In this document: piece after piece, positions 7,856 to 17,251 of the stretch | How positions within the stretch are numbered: position 1 is the stretch's first letter | Layout of the letters: the number at the start of each line of letters is the position of its first letter | NCBI GenBank assembly: GCA_003171315.1 | Contig: PMYE01000109.1 | Location: 1 to 35,644 of the forward strand | Length of the DNA stretch: 35,644 nucleotides | Reading direction: 5' to 3' | Source: Acidobacteriaceae bacterium | Lineage (GTDB): Bacteria > Acidobacteriota > Terriglobia > Terriglobales > Acidobacteriaceae | Notes under the pieces: generated by a model | What the model saw: the letters and a program-made list of their open reading frames with translations, nothing else | Database searches by the model: none | Told to the model about the DNA's origin: nothing | Program-made: the position numbers and the translations under genes

Positions 7856-10180
7856 ATGTCGGCAGCCGTCCAAGCCATTCGCAGCCGTTCCCAAACGCCC
7901 AAGGGCGTACCCCTCAAGCGGGCGCGCTTCTTCATCATCTGCCTCTTCTTTATCCTCTGGGTGTGCGCCATCACCGCGCGCCTCTTCTGGCTCCAGATCG
8001 TGCGCCATCAGGACTTCGTCGAGCGCGCTGCAAAGCAGCAGCAGCGCACTTTTGAAGTAGCTCCGCGCCGCGGCATTCTCTATGACCGCAACCTACGCGA
8101 GTTGGCCATGACCGTCCTGGTCGACTCCATCTACGTCGATCCCAGCCAGATCGCCGACAAGCAAGCTGCCGCACGCACGCTTGCCGCGCTCGTCCACACC
8201 GACCCCGAGGATGGACTCACCACCGAAGAGCAGATCGCCGAGCGCCTCAACGGCGGTCACAGCTTTGCCTGGATCGCGCGCCGCGTCACGCCGCGGGTCG
8301 CAGCCAGCGTCAAAGCCCTCAACATGAAGGGCATCTACTTCCAGAAGGAGTTTCAGCGCTTCTATCCCGACAACGAGATCGCCGCTCAGGTGCTGGGTTA
8401 CGTAGGAGTCGACGACAACGGGCTCGGCGGCCTGGAAGATAAATTCGACAGCGATCTCCATGGCCGCCCCGGCCTCATGGACACGGCCATGGATGCGCAC
8501 CGCAAGGTTCTCGGCTCAAGCGAGCACGAACCCGAACCAGGCCGCAACCTGGTTGTCACCATCGACGAGAACATCCAGTTCCTGGCCGAGCGCGCGCTCG
8601 ATCACGCCATCGAGAAGACGCATGCGGCCAACGGCACGGTGGTGGTGCAGGACGTACACACAGGCCAGATTCTCGCTCTCGCCATCCGTCCCACCTTCAA
8701 CCCCAACCAGTTTCGCCATACCACGCCCGATTTGCTCCGCGACCACGCCGTCAGCGATGTCTACGAACCCGGTTCCACCTTCAAGCTGGTTACCTACTCT
8801 GCCACGATGGACGCGAAGGTCGCCACGCCCGACGACACGATCGACTGCCAGGGCGGCCAGATCGCGCTCGCCGGCCGCGTGATTCACGACGACAAGAGCG
8901 ATCGTGGCCTCGGCAAGGTCACCGTCGCCACGGCCCTCGCCCGCTCCAGTGACGTGGCCGCCGTCAAGCTGGCACTCAAGGTCGGTCCCAACCGCTTCTA
9001 TCAATACATCCGCAGCTTCGGCTTCGGCTCGCGATCGGGCATCGAACTGCCCGGCGAGACGCGCGGCCTGCTCCGTCCCGTCAACCGCTGGAACCCCTCG
9101 TCCATCGGATCCATCGCTATCGGTCAGGAGGTTGCCGTCACCCCGCTGCAACTGGTCACCATGGTTTCCACCATCGCCAACGGCGGCGTATATCTACCCC
9201 CTCACATCCTCTTGTTCGATCAGCCCGCCCCCGCCACGAACACCGACCAAAAGTCCGGCTCGCCGCAGGGGTCGCAAGCGCCGCTTCAGGCTTCCCCGGT
9301 GAAAACAGGCGAAGGTTTGCCCGATCCCCTCCCGCCGGGCGCGCACCGTGTCATCAGCACGCTCGCCGCGGCCGAAATGCGCAAGATGATGGAGGGCGTG
9401 GTGCTCTTCGGCACGGGCAAGGAGGCGCAGCTCGACGGTTACTCCTCAGCAGGCAAAACCGGCACCGCGCAGAAGATCGATCCCGCCACGCACACTTACT
9501 CGAAGACCCTGCACATCGCCTCATTCGCGGGCTTCGCGCCGGTTAACAATCCGGCTATCTCTGTGGCAGTGGTGATTGATTCCCCTATGGGAGCGTACTA
9601 CGGCGCCGAGGTCTCCGCGCCAGTATTCGCCGAGGTGGCGCAACAGGTTCTCGAATATCTGGGTGTTCCACACGACATCGACCTGCGCCCCATGACCACC
9701 GCCTCAAAGAAGCAAGCGCCCATCACTGAAGACGATTCCACTTCGCAGGGCGAAGACGTTCAGGCTCTCTACGAAGCCGCCAACAATCTGCCCAGCGACG
9801 ATCCGCTGCGCACCGCGCCCGCTTCATCGGCCAAAGCAGCCTCAGCCGCTACGCCGCCATCTGTTCAGGCCGCGAACTCATCTGAACATTCCAAAACCAG
9901 CGCTGCCTCCGAGCCCTCCCCCACCGCACCTGCCCAAGCCTCTCCGCAGCCAGCCAGAACCGGCTCTTCATCCCCCGCGGATCGCGTCGTTATCACCAAC
10001 ACCGGCCAACTGCGTGTCCCATCCCTTATCGGCCTTTCGGTGCGCCAAGTCATCGAGCAGGCCGGAAGCGCCGGACTGGAAGCGGAAATCGTCGGCAGCG
10101 GCATAGCCCGGGAGCAGGCGCCTGTCCCCGGCACTGTGGTGCCTGCCGGCACCAAGATCGTTGTCCGCTGCGGTCGCTGA
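7856..10180 (+). CDS. ftsI: Peptidoglycan transpeptidase FtsI/PBP2-like with C-terminal PASTA domain
   Basis: N-terminal TM, PBP dimer domain, 'YEPGSTFKLVTYS' (SxxK), 'SSAGKTGTAQK' (KTG), C-terminal 'RVPSLIGLSVRQVIEQAGSAGLEAEIVGSG...PGTVVPAGTKIVVRC' PASTA. Confidence 0.93.
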   Translation: MSAAVQAIRSRSQTPKGVPLKRARFFIICLFFILWVCAITARLFWLQIVRHQDFVERAAKQQQRTFEVAPRRGILYDRNLRELAMTVLVDSIYVDPSQIADKQAAARTLAALVHTDPEDGLTTEEQIAERLNGGHSFAWIARRVTPRVAASVKALNMKGIYFQKEFQRFYPDNEIAAQVLGYVGVDDNGLGGLEDKFDSDLHGRPGLMDTAMDAHRKVLGSSEHEPEPGRNLVVTIDENIQFLAERALDHAIEKTHAANGTVVVQDVHTGQILALAIRPTFNPNQFRHTTPDLLRDHAVSDVYEPGSTFKLVTYSATMDAKVATPDDTIDCQGGQIALAGRVIHDDKSDRGLGKVTVATALARSSDVAAVKLALKVGPNRFYQYIRSFGFGSRSGIELPGETRGLLRPVNRWNPSSIGSIAIGQEVAVTPLQLVTMVSTIANGGVYLPPHILLFDQPAPATNTDQKSGSPQGSQAPLQASPVKTGEGLPDPLPPGAHRVISTLAAAEMRKMMEGVVLFGTGKEAQLDGYSSAGKTGTAQKIDPATHTYSKTLHIASFAGFAPVNNPAISVAVVIDSPMGAYYGAEVSAPVFAEVAQQVLEYLGVPHDIDLRPMTTASKKQAPITEDDSTSQGEDVQALYEAANNLPSDDPLRTAPASSAKAASAATPPSVQAANSSEHSKTSAASEPSPTAPAQASPQPARTGSSSPADRVVITNTGQLRVPSLIGLSVRQVIEQAGSAGLEAEIVGSGIAREQAPVPGTVVPAGTKIVVRCGR

Positions 10181-10256
10181 TTGTATTGTGCGTTCCGAAA
10201 CGATAAAGGTTTGGCGCTTCAAAAGCGATCCTGCACCCAATCCAGGAACCGAATCG

Positions 10257-11411
10257 TCAGTGGCCCTTGACCACCGCCGGGCAGCCTGACGTGTCGATCG
10301 TGTATGTTGCTGTCGACTGGGCGCTGGTGGCTAAGCCGCCGGCCATCGCGATTGCCTTGATCGTTTCGCTCGCCGAAACCGCGATCGCTCCGGCGTAAAC
10401 CGTTGAGCTCGTGGTTGGCATTGTGCCGTCTGTGGTGTAGTAGATGATCGCATCCGTAGTAGCGTCAGTGATGGTTACCGCCTGCGCCGCGCAATAAGTA
10501 CCGGACGCTAGATTGATAACCGGTGTGGCTGGCACGGCTCCGACCCCGTAAACGTACCCGCTTTCGAGGAAATACAGATCCCCTGAAATATAGTCCACGC
10601 CTTCCAGCTCGGTCCCCACCGAGGCCGGCACAATGTAGATCGGGCCGCTGACCGTTCCCGCCGGAGTGACAAGCCACAGGCTCCCAGCGGTCCCGTCCAT
10701 GTCCGTTGAAACCGCGAACTGATTGGCTGCGGCATTCCAACTGATTCCCTGGATCTCTGAAATCGCGCTCGAGAGCGTGATTGTACTGCTATAGGTCATC
10801 GTGCTGCCGGACGGGTTTGTAGTCAGCGCGTTCAGGTCATAATTCCACAACGTCGTATCGCCGTTTTGGTTAGGACAAAAACTCGTCACAACCAATTGAT
10901 TTGAGCCTGGAACCACCGCTACTGCGCTGGCTTCATGTCCATCCGCGGTGATATTGCTCCATGTGACCTGTTGCCCTGTGCGGGCGTCGTACACCGCGAG
11001 CAGCACGGGGGTAAAGCTGCTGCAGCTGCTCCACGCTTCAGCCGACGCATAGATGTACCCGTCGCCGTATTCGATGTCACCCAAATGATCCACTGCTGAA
11101 GGCATGCCGGCAAGCGGGTTGGTATTGCTCCAAAGTACCCGCCATTTCTTGTTATAAGCGGTCAGCACTTCCTGGGAACTTACGTAGACGTTGTCGTCGG
11201 GGCCGGTCGCCACACCTTCCGTGGCTCCCAAATCAGATGAAACGCCAATCCCATCCGGGAATGGAAAATCGTTGGCGCCGCCACGCGTCGAGGTGACAAC
11301 TACTCCTCCGCCGTCGCCAGAATCCGCTTCCCACGCGCATCCGGACAGGGTCCATTGCGCCAGCGACACAAGCACACTGGCGGCTACGACTTTTGCCTTG
11401 CAGGGGACCAT
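10257..11411 (-). CDS. Predicted lipoprotein with C-terminal chitobiase/hexosaminidase-C-like domain
   Basis: Lipobox 'LSGC' after a hydrophobic leader; C-terminal 'IYYTTDGTMPTTSSTVYAGAIAVSASETIKAIAMAGG' typical of CHB_HEX_C_1-type domains. Confidence 0.7.
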   Translation of the reverse strand: MVPCKAKVVAASVLVSLAQWTLSGCAWEADSGDGGGVVVTSTRGGANDFPFPDGIGVSSDLGATEGVATGPDDNVYVSSQEVLTAYNKKWRVLWSNTNPLAGMPSAVDHLGDIEYGDGYIYASAEAWSSCSSFTPVLLAVYDARTGQQVTWSNITADGHEASAVAVVPGSNQLVVTSFCPNQNGDTTLWNYDLNALTTNPSGSTMTYSSTITLSSAISEIQGISWNAAANQFAVSTDMDGTAGSLWLVTPAGTVSGPIYIVPASVGTELEGVDYISGDLYFLESGYVYGVGAVPATPVINLASGTYCAAQAVTITDATTDAIIYYTTDGTMPTTSSTVYAGAIAVSASETIKAIAMAGGLATSAQSTATYTIDTSGCPAVVKGH

Positions 11412-11649
11412 TCTTTTGCTTTATCAGAGTCCGGTAGGCCCGTCAATCAGACGTGTTTGGGCCGCCTCATCGGGGGTAACTTTCTCGGCCTCGCCGGCAG
11501 AGTCCATTGGTGTACCTAACGGTAACCGGTCCCGGATGCCAATGACTCCGCGACATGATTTCTACGGGTGAATTCTCGCGGGCACTCCGCCACCGGTGCG
11601 GCGTGCTTTCCTTCACAAGGGAAAGCTGGAACCGCCATAATCTTATGTT

Positions 11650-11991
11650 ATGGTAGAAATCTCGTGGCGCCCTTTCGAGGAGGGCGCTACCCTCGGTCAG
11701 CCGGGCTCCGAACAGGGCATCATCCTGCGTGACGAGGAGCACGCCCTCGGCGCACGCATCACCCTTGAGCGCGCCACCATCGTCGCGCCGTTTGCCATCA
11801 CGTGCGGCATCTACGGCTGGATGATGCACACGCGCTTCTTCGCCGCAGAGGACGAAGCCAATGCACAGTACGAGCAAATGAAGGACGCTCTTTCCTCGCT
11901 TCTTGAAGCGGCGGAGCAAACCGCTGCAATCGACGGCGGCCGGGAGGTTCTGATGGACGGCATCGACGAATTCATTGGAAACTATCCCTGA
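11650..11991 (+). CDS. Hypothetical protein
   Basis: 113-aa ORF upstream of murE and co-oriented with it; acidic composition; no recognised domain. Confidence 0.6.
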   Translation: MVEISWRPFEEGATLGQPGSEQGIILRDEEHALGARITLERATIVAPFAITCGIYGWMMHTRFFAAEDEANAQYEQMKDALSSLLEAAEQTAAIDGGREVLMDGIDEFIGNYP

Positions 11992-12057
11992 CCCGCACGT
12001 CAGCTCTTCGAATCGCCGCCATCCGCATCTCCTCCGCAATCTACAATCAAAGCCGAG

Positions 12058-13578
12058 ATGAACTGGAACGATCTCGTTACCGAAATCACCGCCGTCGGTT
12101 CGACAGGCAGCTCTGCCGCGCCTATTACCGGCATCGAATATGACTCGCGCCGCGTCCGGCCCGGCTCGGTCTTCGTCGCCGTGAAAGGCGGCTCAACGGA
12201 CGGTAATCGCTACGTCGAGAAGGCCATCGCCTCGGGCGCCCTCGGCATCCTCACCGACTCCGCGCAGACCTTCGACCATCTCACCGTCTACCAGCCCGCC
12301 GTACCCGTTCTTCACGTCGAGCACGGCCGCCGCGCGCTCGCCCAGGCTTCCGCGGCTTTCTTCGGCCACCCCGAACGCTCGCTTGCCGCTACAGGAATCA
12401 CGGGCACCAACGGCAAAACCACGACTGCATTTTTGACCGAGTCGCTTCTGAACTCCGCGCGCCGCAGGAGCGTTCTCATCGGCACGATCGAGAATCACGT
12501 TGCCGGCGAAACTCGCCCCTCCCTTCACACCACGCCCGAGTCCCGCGATCTCTTCGAGTTGATGGCCGAGGGCGTGAGCCGTGGCGCTACCGAGCTGGTC
12601 ACGGAGGTTTCGAGCCACGCGCTCGATCAAGGCCGCATGATCGGAATTACATTTGACGTCGCCGTCTTTACCAACCTGACCCGCGACCACCTCGATTACC
12701 ACCAGACGATGGAGAATTACTTCGCCGCCAAGCGCCTGCTCTTCGACGGGACGGTCTATCCGCCACCGCGCGTTGCGGTTCTTAACGCGCACGACCCGCG
12801 CTGCAGTGAGCTTGCAGACGCCGCTCGCGCCGCCGGCACGGAGATCCGGACATATGGAATTGGCGGCATCGGAAAAGGCGATTGGCGCGCCGCCCGCCAC
12901 ACGCTCACGCCCTCCGGCGCAAGCATCGATCTCCAGACTCCCGCGGGTTCGGCTCGTCTCATCTCGCATCTGGCGGGCGAAGTGAACATCCTCAACCTGC
13001 TCGCGGCCTTCACCGCGGCCCACGCGCGCGGCGTCTCGTTTGCACAGCTCGCCGCCGCTGTTCCTGCGCTCAAGCCCGTCCCCGGCCGCTTTCAGCCTGT
13101 CGATTCGGGCCAGCCCTTCACGGTGATCGTGGACTACGCGCACACCGACGACGCGCTGCGCAACCTTACCGCGCTCGCCCGCCAGATGACCGCGAAATCC
13201 GGCGCGCGCGTGATCACTCTCTTCGGCTGCGGAGGCGATCGCGACCGCACCAAGCGCCCCAAAATGGGCCAGGCCGCCGGCGAAGGCAGCGATTTCGTCG
13301 TCGCCACTAGCGACAACCCCCGCTCCGAGGATCCGGCGGCGATTCTGGCCGAGATTGAACCCGGATTGCAGTCCAGCGGCGTTAAATTTACCGTTGAGGT
13401 GGATCGCGCAGCGGCGATCCGGCAGGCGCTTGAGGCTGCCGCTCCCGGCGACGTGGTTTTGATCGCCGGCAAGGGACACGAAAAGGAACAAATTCTCGTG
13501 GGCCGCACGATCCCTTTTGACGATGCCGAGGTCGCGCTTTCCATGCTGGTCCAATTGGGCTATGGTGAAGGGCAATGA
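12058..13578 (+). CDS. murE: UDP-N-acetylmuramyl-tripeptide synthetase MurE
   Basis: 'ITGTNGKTTTAFLTESLL', 'FTNLTRDHLDYHQTMENYFAAKRLLF', 'VDYAHTDDALRNLT', 'DNPRSEDPAAILAEIEPG' (DNPR motif). Confidence 0.96.
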   Translation: MNWNDLVTEITAVGSTGSSAAPITGIEYDSRRVRPGSVFVAVKGGSTDGNRYVEKAIASGALGILTDSAQTFDHLTVYQPAVPVLHVEHGRRALAQASAAFFGHPERSLAATGITGTNGKTTTAFLTESLLNSARRRSVLIGTIENHVAGETRPSLHTTPESRDLFELMAEGVSRGATELVTEVSSHALDQGRMIGITFDVAVFTNLTRDHLDYHQTMENYFAAKRLLFDGTVYPPPRVAVLNAHDPRCSELADAARAAGTEIRTYGIGGIGKGDWRAARHTLTPSGASIDLQTPAGSARLISHLAGEVNILNLLAAFTAAHARGVSFAQLAAAVPALKPVPGRFQPVDSGQPFTVIVDYAHTDDALRNLTALARQMTAKSGARVITLFGCGGDRDRTKRPKMGQAAGEGSDFVVATSDNPRSEDPAAILAEIEPGLQSSGVKFTVEVDRAAAIRQALEAAAPGDVVLIAGKGHEKEQILVGRTIPFDDAEVALSMLVQLGYGEGQ

Positions 13579-14987
13579 ATCTAACGCTTGCCGAGGTTGC
13601 GATGGGCGCCGGAGCAGTGCTCGAGGCGCCGGCCAGTGTGTCCAACGCAGGCGCGCTGGTGGCTACCGGCTATTCCATCGACTCGCGCACCATCGCGCCC
13701 GGCGAGCTGTTCTTCGCCGTCCGCGGCGAGCGCCACGATGGCCATGATTTTGTCTCCGCCGCTCTGGAGCGCGGAGCCCTGGCCGCAGTCGTCGCTCGCG
13801 CGCGCGCCGCTTCCCTGCCCGATGTGGCGCTCGCTCGTCCGCTTCTTATCGCGGAAGACCCGCTCCTGGCCCTGCAAACGCTGGCTTCGCATGTACGCCG
13901 CCAGTGGGGCCGCCGCGTGGTGGCCATCACCGGCTCAGCCGGTAAAACCACCACCAAGGACGCCGCGGCTGCTGCCCTTGGCGCAAAGTTCCGCGTGCTC
14001 AAATCCCAGGGCAATCTGAACAACAACTTTGGCCTGCCCTTGCAACTGCTGCGCCTTATGCCGGAGCACGAATTCGCCGTCGTGGAGATGGGTATGAATC
14101 ACTCCGGAGAGATCGCCGCGCTGGCGCGCATCGCCGCGCCCGACTGGGGCGTCATCACCAACGTCGGCACGGCGCATATCGAGTATTTCCCTGAAGGCCA
14201 GGCGGGAATTGCCCGCGCCAAGTTCGAGCTCATCGCCGCGCTGCCCTCGAGCGGCGTGGCCTTTCTCAATTGCGACGACGCCTATGCCGCGCAGTTTGGC
14301 CGCGGCTTCCCCGGCCGCGTTGTCTACTTCGGCAGCGGTCCCTGCGCCGACCCGCAAATCCTCTCTGCCGTCGAGGATCCGGATGGGCTTCATGTCCGCT
14401 ACCGGGCTGGCCGTCGCGAAGGCATCTTCACGCTACATCTGCTTGGCGCGCACAATGCGTCCAACGCCATCGCCGGTCTCGCCGTTGCGCTGGAGGCGGG
14501 CGTCGAACCCGATGCCGCCATAGCCGCCATCTCTGCGCTCACTGCCGGCGACAAGCGTGGCCAGGTCATCGAAATCGCCGGCGTAACCATCCTGAACGAC
14601 AGCTATAACTCCAACCCCGAAGCGCTGCGTTCCATGATCCGCACCTTGGCCGCGCGCCCCGCAAAAGGCCGCCGCATCCTCGTGGCCGGTGAAATGCTCG
14701 AGATGGGCGAGCATGGCCCCGCGCTGCACATTGACTGCGGCCGCGCCGCCGCCGAGGCCGGACTCGATCTCGTGGCCGCCGTTCAAGGCAACGCGGAATA
14801 TCTGGCTACGGCCGCCTGCGCCGGCGGAGTTCCGGCAGTGTTTCTTCGTGACGCCGAAACTGCCGGCCAGTGGCTGGCGCAGAATCTCCGTCCCGGCGAC
14901 GTCGTTCTCGTCAAAGGCTCGCGCGGCGTTCACCTTGAACGCGCCATCGAAGCAGCCGTGAATCAGCTTTCGCCGCCGACTGAATAA
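13575..14987 (+). CDS. murF: UDP-N-acetylmuramoyl-tripeptide--D-alanyl-D-alanine ligase MurF
   Basis: 'AITGSAGKTTTKDAAAAAL', 'NLNNNFGLPLQLLRL', 'EMGMNHSGEIAALARIAAPDWGVITNVGTAHIEYF'; ATGA overlap with murE. Confidence 0.96.
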   Translation: MNLTLAEVAMGAGAVLEAPASVSNAGALVATGYSIDSRTIAPGELFFAVRGERHDGHDFVSAALERGALAAVVARARAASLPDVALARPLLIAEDPLLALQTLASHVRRQWGRRVVAITGSAGKTTTKDAAAAALGAKFRVLKSQGNLNNNFGLPLQLLRLMPEHEFAVVEMGMNHSGEIAALARIAAPDWGVITNVGTAHIEYFPEGQAGIARAKFELIAALPSSGVAFLNCDDAYAAQFGRGFPGRVVYFGSGPCADPQILSAVEDPDGLHVRYRAGRREGIFTLHLLGAHNASNAIAGLAVALEAGVEPDAAIAAISALTAGDKRGQVIEIAGVTILNDSYNSNPEALRSMIRTLAARPAKGRRILVAGEMLEMGEHGPALHIDCGRAAAEAGLDLVAAVQGNAEYLATAACAGGVPAVFLRDAETAGQWLAQNLRPGDVVLVKGSRGVHLERAIEAAVNQLSPPTE

Positions 14988-15052
14988 CTCGCGCAGCACG
15001 CGCACGGCCCGTTCTCTTTGCCCACCGTCTCCTGACGTGTTACCGAGCTGTT

Positions 15053-15673
15053 CTACAGGTTCGCGGAGGACCCGGTTCCGTTGCGACGCTCGAGGGGCAG
15101 TGGAACACGGACTGAAGCCATCCCGGCTGCGGTTACGCCCTGAATGCCCATCTCGGTGTCTTCAAAGACCAGGCAATTTTCAGGCGCGACGCCGAGGCGG
15201 GCGGCGGCGGTGAGGAATGCATCGGGGGCGGGCTTGGAGCGGGCGTAATCCTCAGAGCCGATGAGGATGGCGAAGCGGTCGAGAAGGCCGACGGCGGTGA
15301 GCGACTTGACGACGGACTCACGGGTGCTGCCGGAAACCACGGCGAAGGGGATGCGCCCCTGCTGGGCGTTGATGTGCTCCAGAACTTCCGGCACCGGCTT
15401 GAGCTGGGGGAGAAGCTCGTAATAGAGGCTTTCTTTGCGCACGGCAACGGCTTCGACGGGCATGCTGAGCTTCTGCATCCGATTCAATGTGGCAATGATT
15501 TCCGTGGGGGGCTTGCCGCCCCACGAGTAGAAGAGTTCCTCGTCAAAGGCACATCCCCACTCGCCGAGCGCTTGCTTCCAGGCGATGTGGTGGAGGGGCA
15601 TCGAGTCGACGACGGTGCCGTCGCAGTCGAAGAGGTAGGCTTCGAACATTCCTGGGGGCAATGGAAGCTTCAT
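15053..15673 (-). CDS. HAD-superfamily hydrolase (beta-phosphoglucomutase/YqaB-like)
   Basis: 'AYLFDCDGTVVDSMPLHHIAWKQAL', 'VVSGSTRES', 'KPAPDAFLTAAARLGVAPENCLVFEDTEMGIQ'. Confidence 0.9.
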   Translation of the reverse strand: MKLPLPPGMFEAYLFDCDGTVVDSMPLHHIAWKQALGEWGCAFDEELFYSWGGKPPTEIIATLNRMQKLSMPVEAVAVRKESLYYELLPQLKPVPEVLEHINAQQGRIPFAVVSGSTRESVVKSLTAVGLLDRFAILIGSEDYARSKPAPDAFLTAAARLGVAPENCLVFEDTEMGIQGVTAAGMASVRVPLPLERRNGTGSSANL

Positions 15674-15733
15674 GCTTGCAGGGAACTCCTTGGGCTTGGG
15701 TCAAATCGCTGCTAAAAGAACATGTGGCGGCTT

Positions 15734-15768
15734 CCCACCCTTTTCGCAAAAGACGCGAAACGGATGGG
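15734..15768. terminator. Imperfect hairpin repeat between the HAD gene and the AhpD-like gene
   Basis: CCCACCCTTTTCGC-AAAAGAC-GCGAAACGGATGGG; 12 of 14 positions pair. Lies just 3' of the 15789 stop on the minus strand. Confidence 0.5.
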
Positions 15769-15788
15769 TAACGAAAGCACGGCCGGCG

Positions 15789-16373
15789 TCACCGCGCTGC
15801 CGCGGCCTCGGCTGCAGGCGCGGGTTGCGGCGGGCCACCCTCGCCGGGCCTGGTCGGCTCCATCCGCAGAGCGTTGTTGAAGCGGTTGAAGTAGTTGAAG
15901 AGGCCGATGGCGCAGAGTAGCTCGACGATTTCGCCTTCGGAGTAGAAGCCGCGCAATTCGGCAAATTGCTCGTCGCTGACGGCGTTGGCATCGCGCGTAA
16001 CGGTTTCGGCAAGGCGCAGGGCGGCTTTTTCGGCAGGAGTGAAGTCGTCGCGGCGGGGCCAGTCGGCGAGATGGGCTAGCTGGTCGTCAGTCCAGCCCAG
16101 ATTGCGAGCGAGAATGGTGTGACTGGCAAGACAATAGGGCGTCTCGTTGACCTGGCTGGTGCGGACGATGATCAATTCCTTAAGCTTGGTTGGGACCGTG
16201 CCGGTGGAGAGCACCGCGGCGAAATGCGCCTGCATGGTGGAGAAGATCTCAGGGCGATGAGCCATCGCGCGAAACATATTGGGGACATTTCCGCGCTGTG
16301 CGTATACCTTGTCGAAGAGAGCCGAGATGCCGGGCGTCACTTCGCTGCGGTCGAGACGGGAAATCCGGGACAT
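15789..16373 (-). CDS. Carboxymuconolactone decarboxylase/AhpD-family protein (peroxidase-related)
   Basis: 'MSRISRLDRSEVTPGISALFDKVYAQRGNVPNMFRAMAHRPEI...LKELIIVRTSQVNETPYCLASHTILARNLG'; AGGAGG ribosome-binding site directly upstream of the 16373 ATG supports that start over 16481. Confidence 0.85.
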   Translation of the reverse strand: MSRISRLDRSEVTPGISALFDKVYAQRGNVPNMFRAMAHRPEIFSTMQAHFAAVLSTGTVPTKLKELIIVRTSQVNETPYCLASHTILARNLGWTDDQLAHLADWPRRDDFTPAEKAALRLAETVTRDANAVSDEQFAELRGFYSEGEIVELLCAIGLFNYFNRFNNALRMEPTRPGEGGPPQPAPAAEAAAAR

Positions 16374-16527
16374 TGAGCCTCCTGGCCGTACTTCCTCATG
16401 GTATCGTTCCGGGCCCGCGGACGGTTGCGTTCCCATGGCGGGGTTTTGGCTTGCAGGCCGGCGGCAGGACTTTTGACGCACTCCGCGGCCTCTGCTAACT
16501 TAAATAGGGACAATCAAGCGCCAGACA

Positions 16528-16604
<77 letters not shown>

Positions 16605-16666
16605 TAAATCAACAACTTACAGCAGATTGACCTGCTCCCCAACCCCACAAAACCCCACGTTAACGA

Positions 16667-17093
16667 CTAGACCGCTTCAGCAAGCGGACTTTCCTGCTTC
16701 ATGACCATCTGTACGACCTTGGAGTTCGCCTGCTGCTTGGCGCGCAGGGTGCTGCTGCCGTACACGTTCATGGTCGTTGCGACGTTGCTGTGCCGCATCA
16801 GTTTCTGCTGTACACCAATCCGAGCACCCGTCTCGTCCAGGAGCGAACGGTACGTGTGGCGAAAGGTGTGCCAACCGAGCCCAGCAATCCCGATCTGTTC
16901 GCCTCTTGGCTTGAGAATCTGGCGCTGGATGATGCCCGCGTAATAACAACCACCTGTGACGTGAGAGGGGAAGACGAGCCCCGTGGTCCGGTTGCCCCGC
17001 CAATCCTTCAGGACAGCGGCGAACGCGGGATCAAGAGGAACTTCATCATGGGACGCTTCGGTCTTTACTCTGCCGATGCGCCCGTTGACGACG
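16667..17093 (-). pseudogene. Tyrosine recombinase (integrase) C-terminal remnant
   Basis: Minus-strand reading 'VVNGRIGRVKTEASHDEVPLDPAFAAVLKDWRGNRTTGLVFPSHVTGG...GLGWHTFRHTYRSLLDETGARIGVQQKLMRHSNVATTMNVYGSSTLRAKQQANSKVVQMVMKQESPLAEAV*' with the HTFRHTY box and nucleophile-Y motif; the 5' end is cut at 17093 by the IS tip. Confidence 0.88.
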
Positions 17094-17167
17094 TGTCAAG
17101 GGCGGCGTAAAAGGGAACCACTGGGGCGGAGTAAAAGGGAGCCAGTAGAAGGTTGAAGGCAGGGATT

Positions 17168-17218
17168 TCGGGGGAGGAGGGGCGCTGGAGCGTAGCGGAA
17201 GCGGCCCTCCTCCCCCGA
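17168..17218. terminator. Perfect 14-bp inverted repeat downstream of istB
   Basis: TCGGGGGAGGAGGG (17168-17181) and CCCTCCTCCCCCGA (17205-17218), 23-nt loop; positioned 3' of istB inside the element. Confidence 0.7.
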
Positions 17219-17251
17219 GGCGCGTTTGCGTGTGTCCGGTTCCCTGGAGGG

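Noticed and set aside
12193-13575. 460-aa minus-strand ORF
   Set aside because: Lies wholly antisense to the well-supported murE; high-GC third-position frame artefact.
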